From NCBI GenBank assembly GCA_023390785.1, contig JAEWCE010000282.1, positions 1-36,026 on the forward strand: a stretch of 36,026 bases of DNA, written 5' to 3'. How positions within the stretch are numbered: the first letter of the stretch is position 1; each line of letters begins with the position of its first letter. Shown piece after piece: positions 15,210-22,642 of the stretch. A program made the position numbers and the translations under genes. The DNA is from Pseudomonadota bacterium (GTDB lineage Bacteria > Pseudomonadota > Alphaproteobacteria > Rhizobiales > Devosiaceae). The notes under the pieces are model-generated. The model was not told where the DNA came from, did not search any database, and worked only from the letters and a program-made list of their open reading frames with translations.

Positions 15210-16189
15210 TGGCGATTGTCCCGCCTTTTGTCTGTGAGCCGATCCGCATTTACGATGGCGACAGGTTGGTCGAAGCCGGGGTGCTCTGGGGCGAACGGCG
15301 CGCTGACATAGGTCGCACCCTTGCCTTTGGAAACACACCCGGACCGATTTCGAGGTACCGTGCGATCGTCTTCACGCATGACGACCGGACCGTGATACCG
15401 ATGGGCCTCAAGGGCGAAGAACAGGTGCGCATTGCGCCGCGCTATCGTCCGAGCGCCATCCAGAGCATTGAATCCGAGCGACGCCAGCCGATGGAGCGGG
15501 AAGCCTATAATCCCTCCATCGTGAATTTCATCAGCACGGAAGGCGACAGGACTTCCGTGTCCGGGCGGATGTACGAGAATGAGGCGTTCAAGCTGGCCTG
15601 GCAGCTGAACAAGGCGCTCGACGACATCCGCACGGCGGTGGACGGAGAGTTTGCGCGGGCCGACCCGGACCGGCCCGACGTTTCGCCGGCGCTTCAGGCA
15701 CAGCTCGCGGCCATGACAAATACGCCGTCGGCAAAACGCGCCAAAAGGTCCGGATCGATCCTCCGCTGGCTTGGTGGCTTGGTGTTGCTGGTGGTCGCGG
15801 CAGTCGCCGTATCGGCTTATTTTGTGCAGCAACAGGTCGAGGATCGTAAGCGCCAGCGTCTCGAGTTTGCCCAGAGTATGTTCAGCTACCTCGACACGCA
15901 TCCGTCTGTCGTCATCGCATCCGGAGGCTGCCCACAAACTATAGCCGCTTTGGACCCGTCCATGCCGCCCGCAGAGCGTAAGGCAAAGTGCAACGAGGCC
16001 TGGGGCGACGCCCTGAAGGTTGGGTACGCATTTGCGCGGCAGGACTGGGCCGATGGTTGGCTGGTTTCGACGGACCTGCATGCAGGCAGCATTCTGTGGA
16101 AGTCGAACTCGCGCAATGAAGGCATTCGGCCCGATGGCCGCACCTTCTTGCTGACCGAGGCCGGCACCGTGATCCCGGCAACGAGGTAA
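15209..16189 (+). CDS. Single-pass membrane protein of unknown function
   Basis: A 326-residue protein with a cytoplasmic N-terminal part (about residues 1-180), one transmembrane helix at 184-205 (ILRWLGGLVLLVVAAVAVSA) after a basic patch (SAKRAKRSG), and a C-terminal domain of about 120 residues, probably periplasmic, with two cysteines (GGCPQT and KAKCNEAW). GGAG lies upstream of the ATG. I do not recognise the family. It is convergent with the small recombinase gene ending at 16219. The topology would suit a transmembrane sensor or anchor; that is inference. Confidence 0.7.
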   Translation: MAIVPPFVCEPIRIYDGDRLVEAGVLWGERRADIGRTLAFGNTPGPISRYRAIVFTHDDRTVIPMGLKGEEQVRIAPRYRPSAIQSIESERRQPMEREAYNPSIVNFISTEGDRTSVSGRMYENEAFKLAWQLNKALDDIRTAVDGEFARADPDRPDVSPALQAQLAAMTNTPSAKRAKRSGSILRWLGGLVLLVVAAVAVSAYFVQQQVEDRKRQRLEFAQSMFSYLDTHPSVVIASGGCPQTIAALDPSMPPAERKAKCNEAWGDALKVGYAFARQDWADGWLVSTDLHAGSILWKSNSRNEGIRPDGRTFLLTEAGTVIPATR

Positions 16190-16218
16190 GACTGCAACGC
16201 ACAGGACCCTGCGTATCC

Positions 16219-16797
16219 TTACGGCCACATCCGCGTAGCGATCTCGCGTTCTTCGGCGCCGAGCGCATCCGCGTAGATCGCCGTCGTCGCAATGTTGGCG
16301 TGGCCTAGCCAGCGCTGCACGAGATTGAGCGGCACGCCCGAGCGGATGGCGTGAATGGCAAAGCCGTGGCGCAGACCCTTCGGGCTTGCCTGCAATCCGA
16401 GGATGCCGGCTTGCGTCATCACCTGCTTGACCAGCACCCAGCCCCAGCCGCGCGACCACGGCCACAGCCGCCGGTCGCCCTCGGCAAGGGCGAGGACCTC
16501 CGCCACCAGCCAGTCAGGCAGCGGCACCTCGCGCAGGACCATGCGGCCGCGCTTCTTGAGGCTGCGGAGCACCACGAAGTGTTCGTGCGGATCGAAACCG
16601 GCTGGTGTCAGCGCAAGCGCTTCGGAGATGCGGCAGCCCGAATAGGCGAGAACCAGACATAGCGCGCGAAGCCGCGCATCCGGATGCCCCCGCGCCGCGG
16701 CGACGAAGGCGCTGCGCTCGGCGGGCGTGAGATACTTCCGGCGTCCATCGCGGGCGAAAAGCGAGAGGGTGGGATACGGGCTCGGCTGCATGACCAT
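16219..16797 (-). CDS. Small tyrosine recombinase
   Basis: A 192-residue protein consisting essentially of the catalytic domain only. Conserved positions: Arg in AYSGCRISEALAL; K-G-L-R in SPKGLRHGFAIH, where the usual His of H-x-x-R is Lys as in related plasmid-borne integrases; LGHANI; and the nucleophile Tyr in TTAIYADAL. The core-binding SAM-like domain is missing, so it is shorter than XerC/D (about 300 residues). Proteins of this size occur on conjugative plasmids and islands, where they may resolve multimers or invert segments. A pair of long inverted repeats lies just upstream at 16826-16969. Confidence 0.85.
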   Translation of the reverse strand: MVMQPSPYPTLSLFARDGRRKYLTPAERSAFVAAARGHPDARLRALCLVLAYSGCRISEALALTPAGFDPHEHFVVLRSLKKRGRMVLREVPLPDWLVAEVLALAEGDRRLWPWSRGWGWVLVKQVMTQAGILGLQASPKGLRHGFAIHAIRSGVPLNLVQRWLGHANIATTAIYADALGAEEREIATRMWP

Positions 16798-16825
16798 CGT
16801 CCCGCATGGCGGGGAAGATGACCGT

Positions 16826-16977
16826 ATTGCCTATTCCGTTCAGTCGACCCGAGGACCCCGGTTTACCCGGCCTTCCCGCATGTGCCAACCGCCATCATTG
16901 CTAACACTGAGTCAATAATTTGGCAATGTAACCGCAAGCGCTCCAAGGACAGAAGACGGAATAGGCAATTCTGTCCT
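16826..16977. repeat. 14-bp inverted repeats near the recombinase gene
   Basis: attgcctattccgt at 16826-16839 is repeated exactly in inverted orientation at 16956-16969, with 116 bp between. The right copy lies within a second inverted repeat, aggacagaa (16946-16954) and ttctgtcct (16969-16977). The segment lies between the recombinase gene and the gene at 17081, so it may be a recombination site, an invertible control region or an operator. Confidence 0.55.
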
Positions 16978-17080
16978 GTGTCGGTTCAGTCATCCCAAAG
17001 CATGTGCTTCGAAATGGTCCTGATGTTTTTCACACGGGACCATTTTCGATTCGAGAAGTGTCCATTTTGGGAAGGCCATC

Positions 17081-17260
17081 ATGAGCAAATCCGACCACGA
17101 CCACAGTTCGTTCGCCAGGTTGGGGTACGCGGGCTATGCCCGCCCCTACGGGATTTCCGATGACGAAAATCGGGAATTCGAGAAGGGCCGCCTCGACCGG
17201 CAGAAGGACGAGGAGGACCGCTACCGGGCCAACTGGGGCGGCAAGGACAAGCGCGGATAG
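17081..17260 (+). CDS. Small hydrophilic protein, 59 aa
   Basis: ATG at 17081 with GGAAGG 5 nt upstream opens MSKSDHDHSSFARLGYAGYA..., a charged and aromatic 59-residue product rich in D, E, K and R that ends ANWGGKDKRG. Codon use matches its neighbours and a hairpin follows the stop. Family and role are unknown. It appears to be the first of three genes (17081, 17318, 17810) in the same direction. Confidence 0.6.
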   Translation: MSKSDHDHSSFARLGYAGYARPYGISDDENREFEKGRLDRQKDEEDRYRANWGGKDKRG

Positions 17261-17266
17261 CGCGCA

Positions 17267-17296
17267 ACGGCCGGACGGAGCAAACCGCCCGGCCGT
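17267..17296 (+). terminator. Intercistronic hairpin
   Basis: acggccgg (17267-17274) pairs perfectly with ccggccgt (17289-17296), followed by cttcatttc. It lies between the 59-aa gene and the lipoprotein gene and may attenuate read-through or protect mRNA. Confidence 0.5.
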
Positions 17297-17317
17297 CTTC
17301 ATTTCGGGGAAGATATC

Positions 17318-17746
17318 ATGAAACCATTGATCGGGGGCACGGCGCGCTGGCTTGCGGTGCTGCCGCTTACGGCCCTGCTTGCCGCGTGCGGCGCATCAAA
17401 CGGCGCACCCGGCGCCGAGGATGCCAGAGCGGCGATCAAGGCCGCCGTACTGGCCTATCCGGTGCCGCAGAACAACGCGTATTATCGCATGCTGCGGGAT
17501 TACACCGGCGACAAGACGATTTTGCGCGATGCGGGGCAGCTCGCGGGGCTTCTCGACAAACCAAAGATCGAGCTCAGCCAGTGTTCCCCGGCAGGCGATG
17601 CCGCCGGGTATTATTGCGATTACCGCATCGGCTGGAAGGGGGTTCTACCGCCGCCGGACGGGATCACCATCCCGGAGTGGTCGAACTGGTATCACGGCCG
17701 GTTTTTCCGCTCAGACAGCGGCTGGAACTACGAAGAGCGCAGATAG
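17318..17746 (+). CDS. Lipoprotein of unknown function
   Basis: A 142-residue protein with a lipoprotein signal ending in the lipobox LLAAC (Cys at about residue 25), so it should be acylated and anchored in a membrane. The mature region has two further cysteines (QCSPAGDAAGYYCDYRIG) and ends in an aromatic segment, GRFFRSDSGWNYEERR. GGGGAAG lies upstream of the ATG. I do not recognise the family. It lies between hairpins in a run of genes for exported proteins. Confidence 0.75.
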   Translation: MKPLIGGTARWLAVLPLTALLAACGASNGAPGAEDARAAIKAAVLAYPVPQNNAYYRMLRDYTGDKTILRDAGQLAGLLDKPKIELSQCSPAGDAAGYYCDYRIGWKGVLPPPDGITIPEWSNWYHGRFFRSDSGWNYEERR

Positions 17747-17753
17747 CGCCCAC

Positions 17754-17785
17754 CGCGCGACGCCGGACCGGCCGCCGCGCGTTTT
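17754..17785 (+). terminator. GC-rich hairpin with T-run after the lipoprotein gene
   Basis: cgcgcg (17754-17759) pairs with cgcgcg (17776-17781), with further GC pairing inside, followed by TTTT at 17782-17785. It resembles a Rho-independent terminator located just before the start of the gene at 17810. Confidence 0.55.
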
Positions 17786-17809
17786 CATTTTCAAAGGGAG
17801 ACTAATCGA

Positions 17810-18709
17810 ATGATCGACCGCAGTCTGGCCGTCTTATCCTTCGTGCTTGCCGTCGTAGTGCCGGGCATCGCCTCAGCTGCCGACAACGACTATACCTATC
17901 CGCCACTGACCAACGATCTGGCGCCGCGCTACGAGTTCTCTGGGCCGGAGGCAACCGACATTGTCGGCGTCGGTCTCGGCATGACCAGAAAGGACGCCGA
18001 GGCGGCGATGCAGGCAGCAGTGCCGGGCGGCGAGCTCCAGCCGGGCATGAGCGGCGGCGAGCAGGTGATCGGCGTCAGCGACGGGCGCGGCACCGAGGTT
18101 GGGTTCGTGTACTACCCGAGCGACAGCATCTACGCGTATTCCGGCGACGACGGCGCGGGCACCAAGCAGTCCGAGAGACTGGAGGTGAAGTATTCGACCG
18201 CGCTCACGGGCGAACGCGTGACCTCGATCGAACGCGACCTGGAATTTGGGACGCAGGTGCAGCCGAGCCTGCCCGACTTCGTAAAGGCGCTGGAAGCCAA
18301 ATACGGTCCGCCGACCGCCCGGCAGGACCCGTCGCCCGGCGCGGGCATTCTCGATCTCTGGTTCGGCTGGAAAGACGGCAGGCGCGCGATGCTTGACCGT
18401 AAGGAGGCGGCGGAGTTTCCCCACGGGGCCCTGAACACCTCGCCTTTCTACAACTGCCTTGATCTGGGGTTCAATCGGGGAGCCTACAGCTACATGCAGA
18501 ACCGCACCGACGAATGGCCGGGCTGCACGGCAGTGCTGAGCGTGAAGATATTCGTCGGCCGCCGGGACGATCTGATCAAGACCGTCCAGATGGACTTTTA
18601 CGATCACAGGCGGTGGTACGACAGCGCGGCGATTGCCGACAAATATCTGGCGGATGCCTTCAACGCCGCGCTCAACACGACACCCAACGCCCCGGCACCC
18701 AAGCTCTAG
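17810..18709 (+). CDS. Exported protein of unknown function, 299 aa
   Basis: The protein begins with a clear signal peptide (MIDRSLAVLSFVLAVVVPGI, cleavage after A-S-A at about residue 23). The mature 276 residues include VGVGLGMTRKDAEAAMQAA, a pattern seen in periplasmic domains where a small-residue strand precedes a helix, two cysteines (YNCLDLG and WPGCTAV) and a C-terminal PNAPAPKL tail. An AAAGGGAG ribosome-binding site precedes the ATG. The family is not recognised. It is the last gene of the 17081-18709 run and is followed by a strong terminator. Confidence 0.75.
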   Translation: MIDRSLAVLSFVLAVVVPGIASAADNDYTYPPLTNDLAPRYEFSGPEATDIVGVGLGMTRKDAEAAMQAAVPGGELQPGMSGGEQVIGVSDGRGTEVGFVYYPSDSIYAYSGDDGAGTKQSERLEVKYSTALTGERVTSIERDLEFGTQVQPSLPDFVKALEAKYGPPTARQDPSPGAGILDLWFGWKDGRRAMLDRKEAAEFPHGALNTSPFYNCLDLGFNRGAYSYMQNRTDEWPGCTAVLSVKIFVGRRDDLIKTVQMDFYDHRRWYDSAAIADKYLADAFNAALNTTPNAPAPKL

Positions 18710-18730
18710 CGATCAGAACAGGCAGAGTGG

Positions 18731-18755
18731 GCGGCGGACCATATCCGCCGCTTTT
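18731..18755 (+). terminator. Rho-independent terminator
   Basis: A perfect 8-bp stem, gcggcgga / tccgccgc (18731-18738 with 18744-18751), with a 5-nt loop is followed by TTTT. It ends the rightward run 17081-18709 before the convergent gene at 18865. Confidence 0.8.
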
Positions 18756-18864
18756 CATGCCACGCTAGGAGTCCCGGTCTACCCCAGGCGAGGGCCCCCT
18801 TCGGTCTTTTGGTTCCTAAAGAAGCAAGTCTTTTGCCTTGCTCGACGACGCCGTGCGCGATGCT

Positions 18865-19872
18865 CTACCGCATTTCGATACGCCACTGCATTAGGCAGCC
18901 CCCGTTTCTGCCGTCCGTGTTGTCGCGATATTGCTTGGTCCAATTTGTGCTCGGGCCAACCGAGGTCCACTCGCTGCACGTGTCGCGTGCGCCCTCGCAC
19001 TGACCGGGATCGTCATCACTTACGACGTGGAGACAAAGGCGCGCCTGATGGGCGACCGAATGACTGAGCAGATCAAGGGCCTTCTGTTGTGATGCATTCT
19101 GCGCTTCGATCTGTTGTCTGAGAGCTTCGAGGTCAGATTGGAGCGACGAAATGCTCTTGCTGTACCCTGGAATGCTTATGGGGTCGAAAGTCCCCCAGTT
19201 TGTATTTATCGCGAAGCTGACGGGAACGTCCGCTCGCTTAGCGCATGTGATTTCAATCTCGCGTTGATTAGCTGGAAACTTTGCCTTGGTCACGTCTACG
19301 CCGTTGAAGGTGCAACTGACGTCGTAACCGGCGCTTTTCTCAACGCTGTACACCACGAGATCTGGAACCTGCCCTTGTGCGCGCCGTGCCAAGCGGACTA
19401 ACGCTCCATCCAAGCTGACGTCCGGGACGGCGATCGCGAAGTGACCTTCGGCGGTCGCCTCCACGCACTGTCGCCACTGGCCAACCGCGAAGTCTGAGTT
19501 CCTGTACTTGTTGAAGAAGCCCGTTGAGTAGGCGATGTCCTGTGCCGTTCTGTGGCAGAAGTGGTCGTATGCTTGGTCACGAATGTCGCTATTATCGGCG
19601 CCCGAGCTGTCAATTCCCAGAATGCCGTAAGTTGTGGTCAGGTCGAGGCCCCAGCTAGATGCCCTGTTTTCTAAGTCGGAGCGGGAGGACCACTTGGTCC
19701 GGCACATCACATCGTGAAAGCTGGAAGCGAAGCTTTCAGCGGTGCTCGTCTCGCCGACGTTGAAGACTCCGGGTTGAAGGACCGCGTTACATAATTCGGA
19801 TGTTTCAGCCGACATGGCCGATGTACTGAACGTCGCAAACAACGCGACAATGAGACTACTCAGATAACGCAT
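18865..19872 (-). CDS. Exported protein of unknown function with a coiled-coil segment
   Basis: A 335-residue protein with an N-terminal signal (MRYLSSLIVALFATFSTSAM, about 22 residues). The mature region has several cysteines, a helical stretch likely to form a coiled coil (SISSLQSDLEALRQQIEAQN...) and a Cys/Trp-rich C-terminal part (DTCSEWTSVGPSTNWTKQYR, then DNTDGRNGGCLMQWRI) resembling a small disulfide-stabilised binding module. No enzyme motif is seen. A surface or periplasmic binding role is inferred only from architecture. More AT-rich than the chromosomal genes. Confidence 0.72.
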   Translation of the reverse strand: MRYLSSLIVALFATFSTSAMSAETSELCNAVLQPGVFNVGETSTAESFASSFHDVMCRTKWSSRSDLENRASSWGLDLTTTYGILGIDSSGADNSDIRDQAYDHFCHRTAQDIAYSTGFFNKYRNSDFAVGQWRQCVEATAEGHFAIAVPDVSLDGALVRLARRAQGQVPDLVVYSVEKSAGYDVSCTFNGVDVTKAKFPANQREIEITCAKRADVPVSFAINTNWGTFDPISIPGYSKSISSLQSDLEALRQQIEAQNASQQKALDLLSHSVAHQARLCLHVVSDDDPGQCEGARDTCSEWTSVGPSTNWTKQYRDNTDGRNGGCLMQWRIEMR

Positions 19873-20064
19873 AGGATATTCCTTTCATCAAATGAGTGCA
19901 CGTCAACATGAGGTCCAGAATAGGAATTTGCAAATCATCTGTCGCGAAGTGCTGATTGCGCTTAAAGCGCCCGGGGGCGTTGATCGTGGTCTGCGCTATC
20001 GGCATCCGTTGAGACGCAGTTACGGAACAACGGTTCGCGACATAGAATACAGCGTGCTGACGCA
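19873..20064. other. Intergenic region between the exported protein gene and the ArdC-like gene
   Basis: About 190 bp without a gene or notable repeat. It must hold the promoter of the leftward gene starting at 19872 and lies downstream of the ArdC-like gene. Confidence 0.4.
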
Positions 20065-20955
20065 CTATGCTGTTTCTGGACTCAGATACGCCGCAGCCTC
20101 GCTCGCCCGCGCCGCTGCCGCGAAGATCGCGCGATCATCGTTCTTGAACAGCGTGAGCCAGTTGGCGAGGTACTGCGCATGGTCGGGCCGCAGGTCCTGC
20201 GTGATCTGTAATTCCGCACACAGGAACGCCGCGCCGATTTCGGCCACCAATTCCTCGGCGGCATAGGCGTCGTCGCCGAAGCGCTTGCCCATATTGCGGT
20301 CGAGCCGCTGCTTCGCCCCCGACCAGTATACCAGCTCGTGCACTAGCGTGGTGTAATATCCTTCCGTGCGGGTCATAGTCTGCGTGCCGGTGAATAGCCC
20401 TTCGTCGGGCATCTGGATGTGATCGGTCGCCGGCGCGAAGAAGGCGCTGTCCCCGCCGTGACGGATCGTGGCACCCGTGGCGGTCACAAAGGCATCCGCC
20501 TGCGCCAGCCGTTCGACGGGACCAAGCGACAGTGGCAGCGGCGGAATCTCGAAGCCATCCACCTGACCGGCATTGAACACGTGGGAGGCGCGGGCAACCC
20601 GGCGCGTGCCGGTATCGTCGGCATCGTCCGGATCGGGCGTGGCTTCGTACTCCTTGTAGAACACGACGAGGGCGGATTTCTCGCCCCGGCGCACCTGCGC
20701 GCCTTTCTCGGCCCACTGGCGGTACGTGCCCCAGAGCGGGGTCGCATAGCCGTGCGACGCGGCGGCAACCCACAGGCTGACGATATTGATCCCGCGATAG
20801 GCATTCCCCGTGAGGGCATTGACCGGGATGTGCAGGGCACCGCCCTGACGCCGCCACGGCAGGGACGGCTTGCCGGGGTCGGCCTCGATGGCGGCAATAA
20901 GCTGGTTGGTGATTTCGGCGTGCAGATCGTGGCGCGGTTGATCGGTATTCGGCAT
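20065..20955 (-). CDS. ardC: ArdC-like antirestriction protein with altered zinc motif
   Basis: A 296-residue protein. The N-terminal ssDNA-binding domain has PWRRQGGALHIPVNALTGNA and YRGINIVSLW (about residues 33-62), and the C-terminal part has a zincin-like metallopeptidase layout. ArdC proteins protect incoming conjugated DNA from restriction. The expected HExxH reads HELVY (206-210): the second zinc histidine is Tyr, which one base change (cac to tac) would explain. The downstream acidic ligand segment AEELVAEIGAAFL is present. ATG 20955 has AAAGGAG 8 nt upstream; a longer frame into the leader is probably non-coding. Metalloprotease activity may be lost while DNA binding remains. Confidence 0.88.
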   Translation of the reverse strand: MPNTDQPRHDLHAEITNQLIAAIEADPGKPSLPWRRQGGALHIPVNALTGNAYRGINIVSLWVAAASHGYATPLWGTYRQWAEKGAQVRRGEKSALVVFYKEYEATPDPDDADDTGTRRVARASHVFNAGQVDGFEIPPLPLSLGPVERLAQADAFVTATGATIRHGGDSAFFAPATDHIQMPDEGLFTGTQTMTRTEGYYTTLVHELVYWSGAKQRLDRNMGKRFGDDAYAAEELVAEIGAAFLCAELQITQDLRPDHAQYLANWLTLFKNDDRAIFAAAARASEAAAYLSPETA

Positions 20956-21370
20956 GACGCAGGCTCCTTTGGCTGGAGCCGCCTTGGGTGGCGGCCCGCA
21001 TGCCGGAGAGCTGCGACGGGGTATCGAGCGGGTGCGGAACCCGACCGAAGGGAGGGCGGCAGGCCGCATGGCCTAAAGCCGAGGCGAACGCCTTGCAGCA
21101 CCCGCGCCCCGGCGCGAAACGAGGCATGGGTGCGGGACGCTACGGGCGCTCCGAGAGGAGGAGGTCAGCCAGGGCATAGATCGGATGAAGCGATGCGGTG
21201 CGATCACTGCCAAGCAAGGTCATTCGCAAAGCCTAGCCGGATTTGCCACGCATCCAGGACGGCCGGGCCTTCAACGTGATCGCACGACGTGATGTTCGGC
21301 GCGTCCGTCGCCTCTTGCCAGGGATAGGCGATGCCGCGTTCTTAAAGCGTTCCCTGAGTGCGACCGTGGG
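20956..21370 (-). other. GC-rich leader upstream of the ArdC-like gene
   Basis: About 415 bp without a convincing gene. The minus strand shows GC-rich inverted repeats (for example ccgccacccaaggcgg just upstream of the ribosome-binding site) and tracts such as cccttcggtcgggttccgc, similar in style to the leaders of the genes at 9787 and 14722. Transcription may also come from the small gene at 21628, which reads in the same direction. Confidence 0.4.
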
Positions 21371-21628
21371 TCACGGAGCCGGATGGAGCGCAGACTGTCG
21401 CGGAGGTTTTGCCGTGGTGTCGTCGGCATCGCCTTGAGATTTCTGGGATGGTACGCGCATCACCAGCCTGCCGTCACGCGCCGGAAGAGCATCGAGGACG
21501 AGGTTGAAGCCCTTGCCGTCGCGATTGGCGAAAGCAGCCCCGACCCGTATCCAGCGCGCCGCGTCGTTATCCCCGGCAACGACGAATATCTCGTGGCTTA
21601 GGCTTGGCTTTTCGGCTTCCTGTGACAT
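21371..21628 (-). CDS. Small conserved element protein, paralogue of the protein at 9551
   Basis: An 85-residue protein, MSQEAEKPSLSHEIFVVAGD..., with WIRVGAAFANRDGKGFNLVL aligned to the 78-residue protein at 9551-9787. AGGAGG lies 4 nt upstream of the ATG at 21628. The shared core suggests a small single-domain fold; the charged tail differs. Function unknown. Its position upstream of the ardC leader on the same strand suggests possible co-transcription. Confidence 0.75.
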   Translation of the reverse strand: MSQEAEKPSLSHEIFVVAGDNDAARWIRVGAAFANRDGKGFNLVLDALPARDGRLVMRVPSQKSQGDADDTTAKPPRQSALHPAP

Positions 21629-21835
21629 CGGTCCTCCTGGGCAGGTGTGGGCGCTCTGGATTGTGTCGAACGCCGATCTACTGTTTTGGATTGTGCACGA
21701 CTTCACGGGAGGCGACTAGGATGAGCACCCGCGTATGCTGCCCCACTATCCGCCGGCTCAACGGCTGGGATGCTTCAAAACTTGCATTGACCGGTCATGG
21801 TCGAATCCTGACGATCTAGGCAAGCGAGGTAAAAC
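21629..21835. other. Intergenic region between divergent genes
   Basis: About 200 bp between the leftward small gene and the rightward higBA promoter. I see no gene or strong repeat. Confidence 0.4.
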
Positions 21836-21883
21836 TTGACTTCTTAAGGTGGCACATTATATGATGCATGTACCATATATGGT
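21836..21883 (+). promoter_or_regulatory. higBA promoter and operator candidate
   Basis: TTGACT (21836-21841) and TATATG (21858-21863) are spaced 16 bp apart. A perfect 12-bp palindrome, accatatatggt (21872-21883), follows immediately, 6 bp before the start codon, and is a good candidate operator for autoregulation by HigA. Confidence 0.6.
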
Positions 21884-21889
21884 TCCGGT

Positions 21890-22243
21890 ATGAACAAGGC
21901 TCCACCGACCAAAATGCCCGCGGTGTTCTATCGCACGCGGGGCGGCGCCGAGCTAGTGCTGGATTGGGTTCGTAGCCTGGACGAGGGCGACCGCAATGCG
22001 ATCGGCCTTGACCTGATGCGGGTCCAGTATCGTTGGCCGGTCGGAATGCCACTGTGCCGGTCGCTCGGCAACGGCCTCTGGGAGGTAAGGGTTGGCCTTC
22101 CGAGCAAACGAATAGCGCGCCTGATATTCAGCGTGCGGGAAGGAAAAATCCTGGTGCTGCACGGGTTCATCAAGAAGACCCAGAAGACGCCGGCAGAGGA
22201 CCTCGAACTCGCGCGCAGGCGCGACAAGGAGTTTGAAAAATGA
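21890..22243 (+). CDS. higB: RelE/HigB-type toxin (Gp49-like)
   Basis: A 117-residue protein with the phage Gp49-like/HigB pattern: AVFYRTRGGAELVLDWVRSL at the start, LGNGLWEVRVGLPSKRIARL in the middle and LHGFIKKTQKTPAEDLELAR near the end. Family members are mRNA interferases that cleave ribosome-bound transcripts. The basic residues of the K-K-T-Q-K-T-P segment are conserved. The toxin gene comes first and overlaps the antitoxin gene (ATGA at 22240), the usual order of higBA. Likely role: stabilising the island or abortive defence. Confidence 0.88.
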   Translation: MNKAPPTKMPAVFYRTRGGAELVLDWVRSLDEGDRNAIGLDLMRVQYRWPVGMPLCRSLGNGLWEVRVGLPSKRIARLIFSVREGKILVLHGFIKKTQKTPAEDLELARRRDKEFEK

Positions 22244-22566
22244 AGACGACGACGAAAGACACGAAGACCAGTGCGAAGAAGAAGGGCCGGAGCACCGCAG
22301 GACTGACGGCGCTGGACGACGTGCTGGCGAAAGAGGGCACGCTTGCGGAATTCGAGGCGGTCGCCATCAAGGAAGTCCTTGCCTGGCAGATCGGAGAGGC
22401 CATGAAAGAGCAGAATATCTCGCAGCGCGCATTGGCCGCTCGCATGGGTACAAGCCGCACTCAGGTCGGCCGACTCCTTGATCCGAAAGACGGGAACGTG
22501 ACGATCGCGACGCTTCAGCGAGCGGCGCGAGAAGTAGGCCGGTCTTTGAGGCTCGAACTCGTGTAG
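22240..22566 (+). CDS. higA: HigA-type XRE antitoxin
   Basis: A 108-residue protein with a lysine-rich N-terminus and a helix-turn-helix (ISQRALAARMGTSRTQVGRL, about residues 64-83) of the XRE type. It would neutralise the upstream toxin and repress the operon at the palindrome 21872-21883. Its start overlaps the toxin stop by 4 nt. It ends convergently with the STAND gene at 22643. Confidence 0.88.
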   Translation: MKTTTKDTKTSAKKKGRSTAGLTALDDVLAKEGTLAEFEAVAIKEVLAWQIGEAMKEQNISQRALAARMGTSRTQVGRLLDPKDGNVTIATLQRAAREVGRSLRLELV

Positions 22567-22642
22567 TCACGAGGGCGCGGGCTGGCATGGAACACGTTCA
22601 GCGAGCGTCGGGATAAGTTAACATTGGTTCCTGTCGGCTGAG

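Noticed and set aside
20419..21279. 286-aa plus-strand frame over the ArdC-like gene
   Set aside because: Antisense to a well-supported gene and to its leader; composition is that of a shadow frame.
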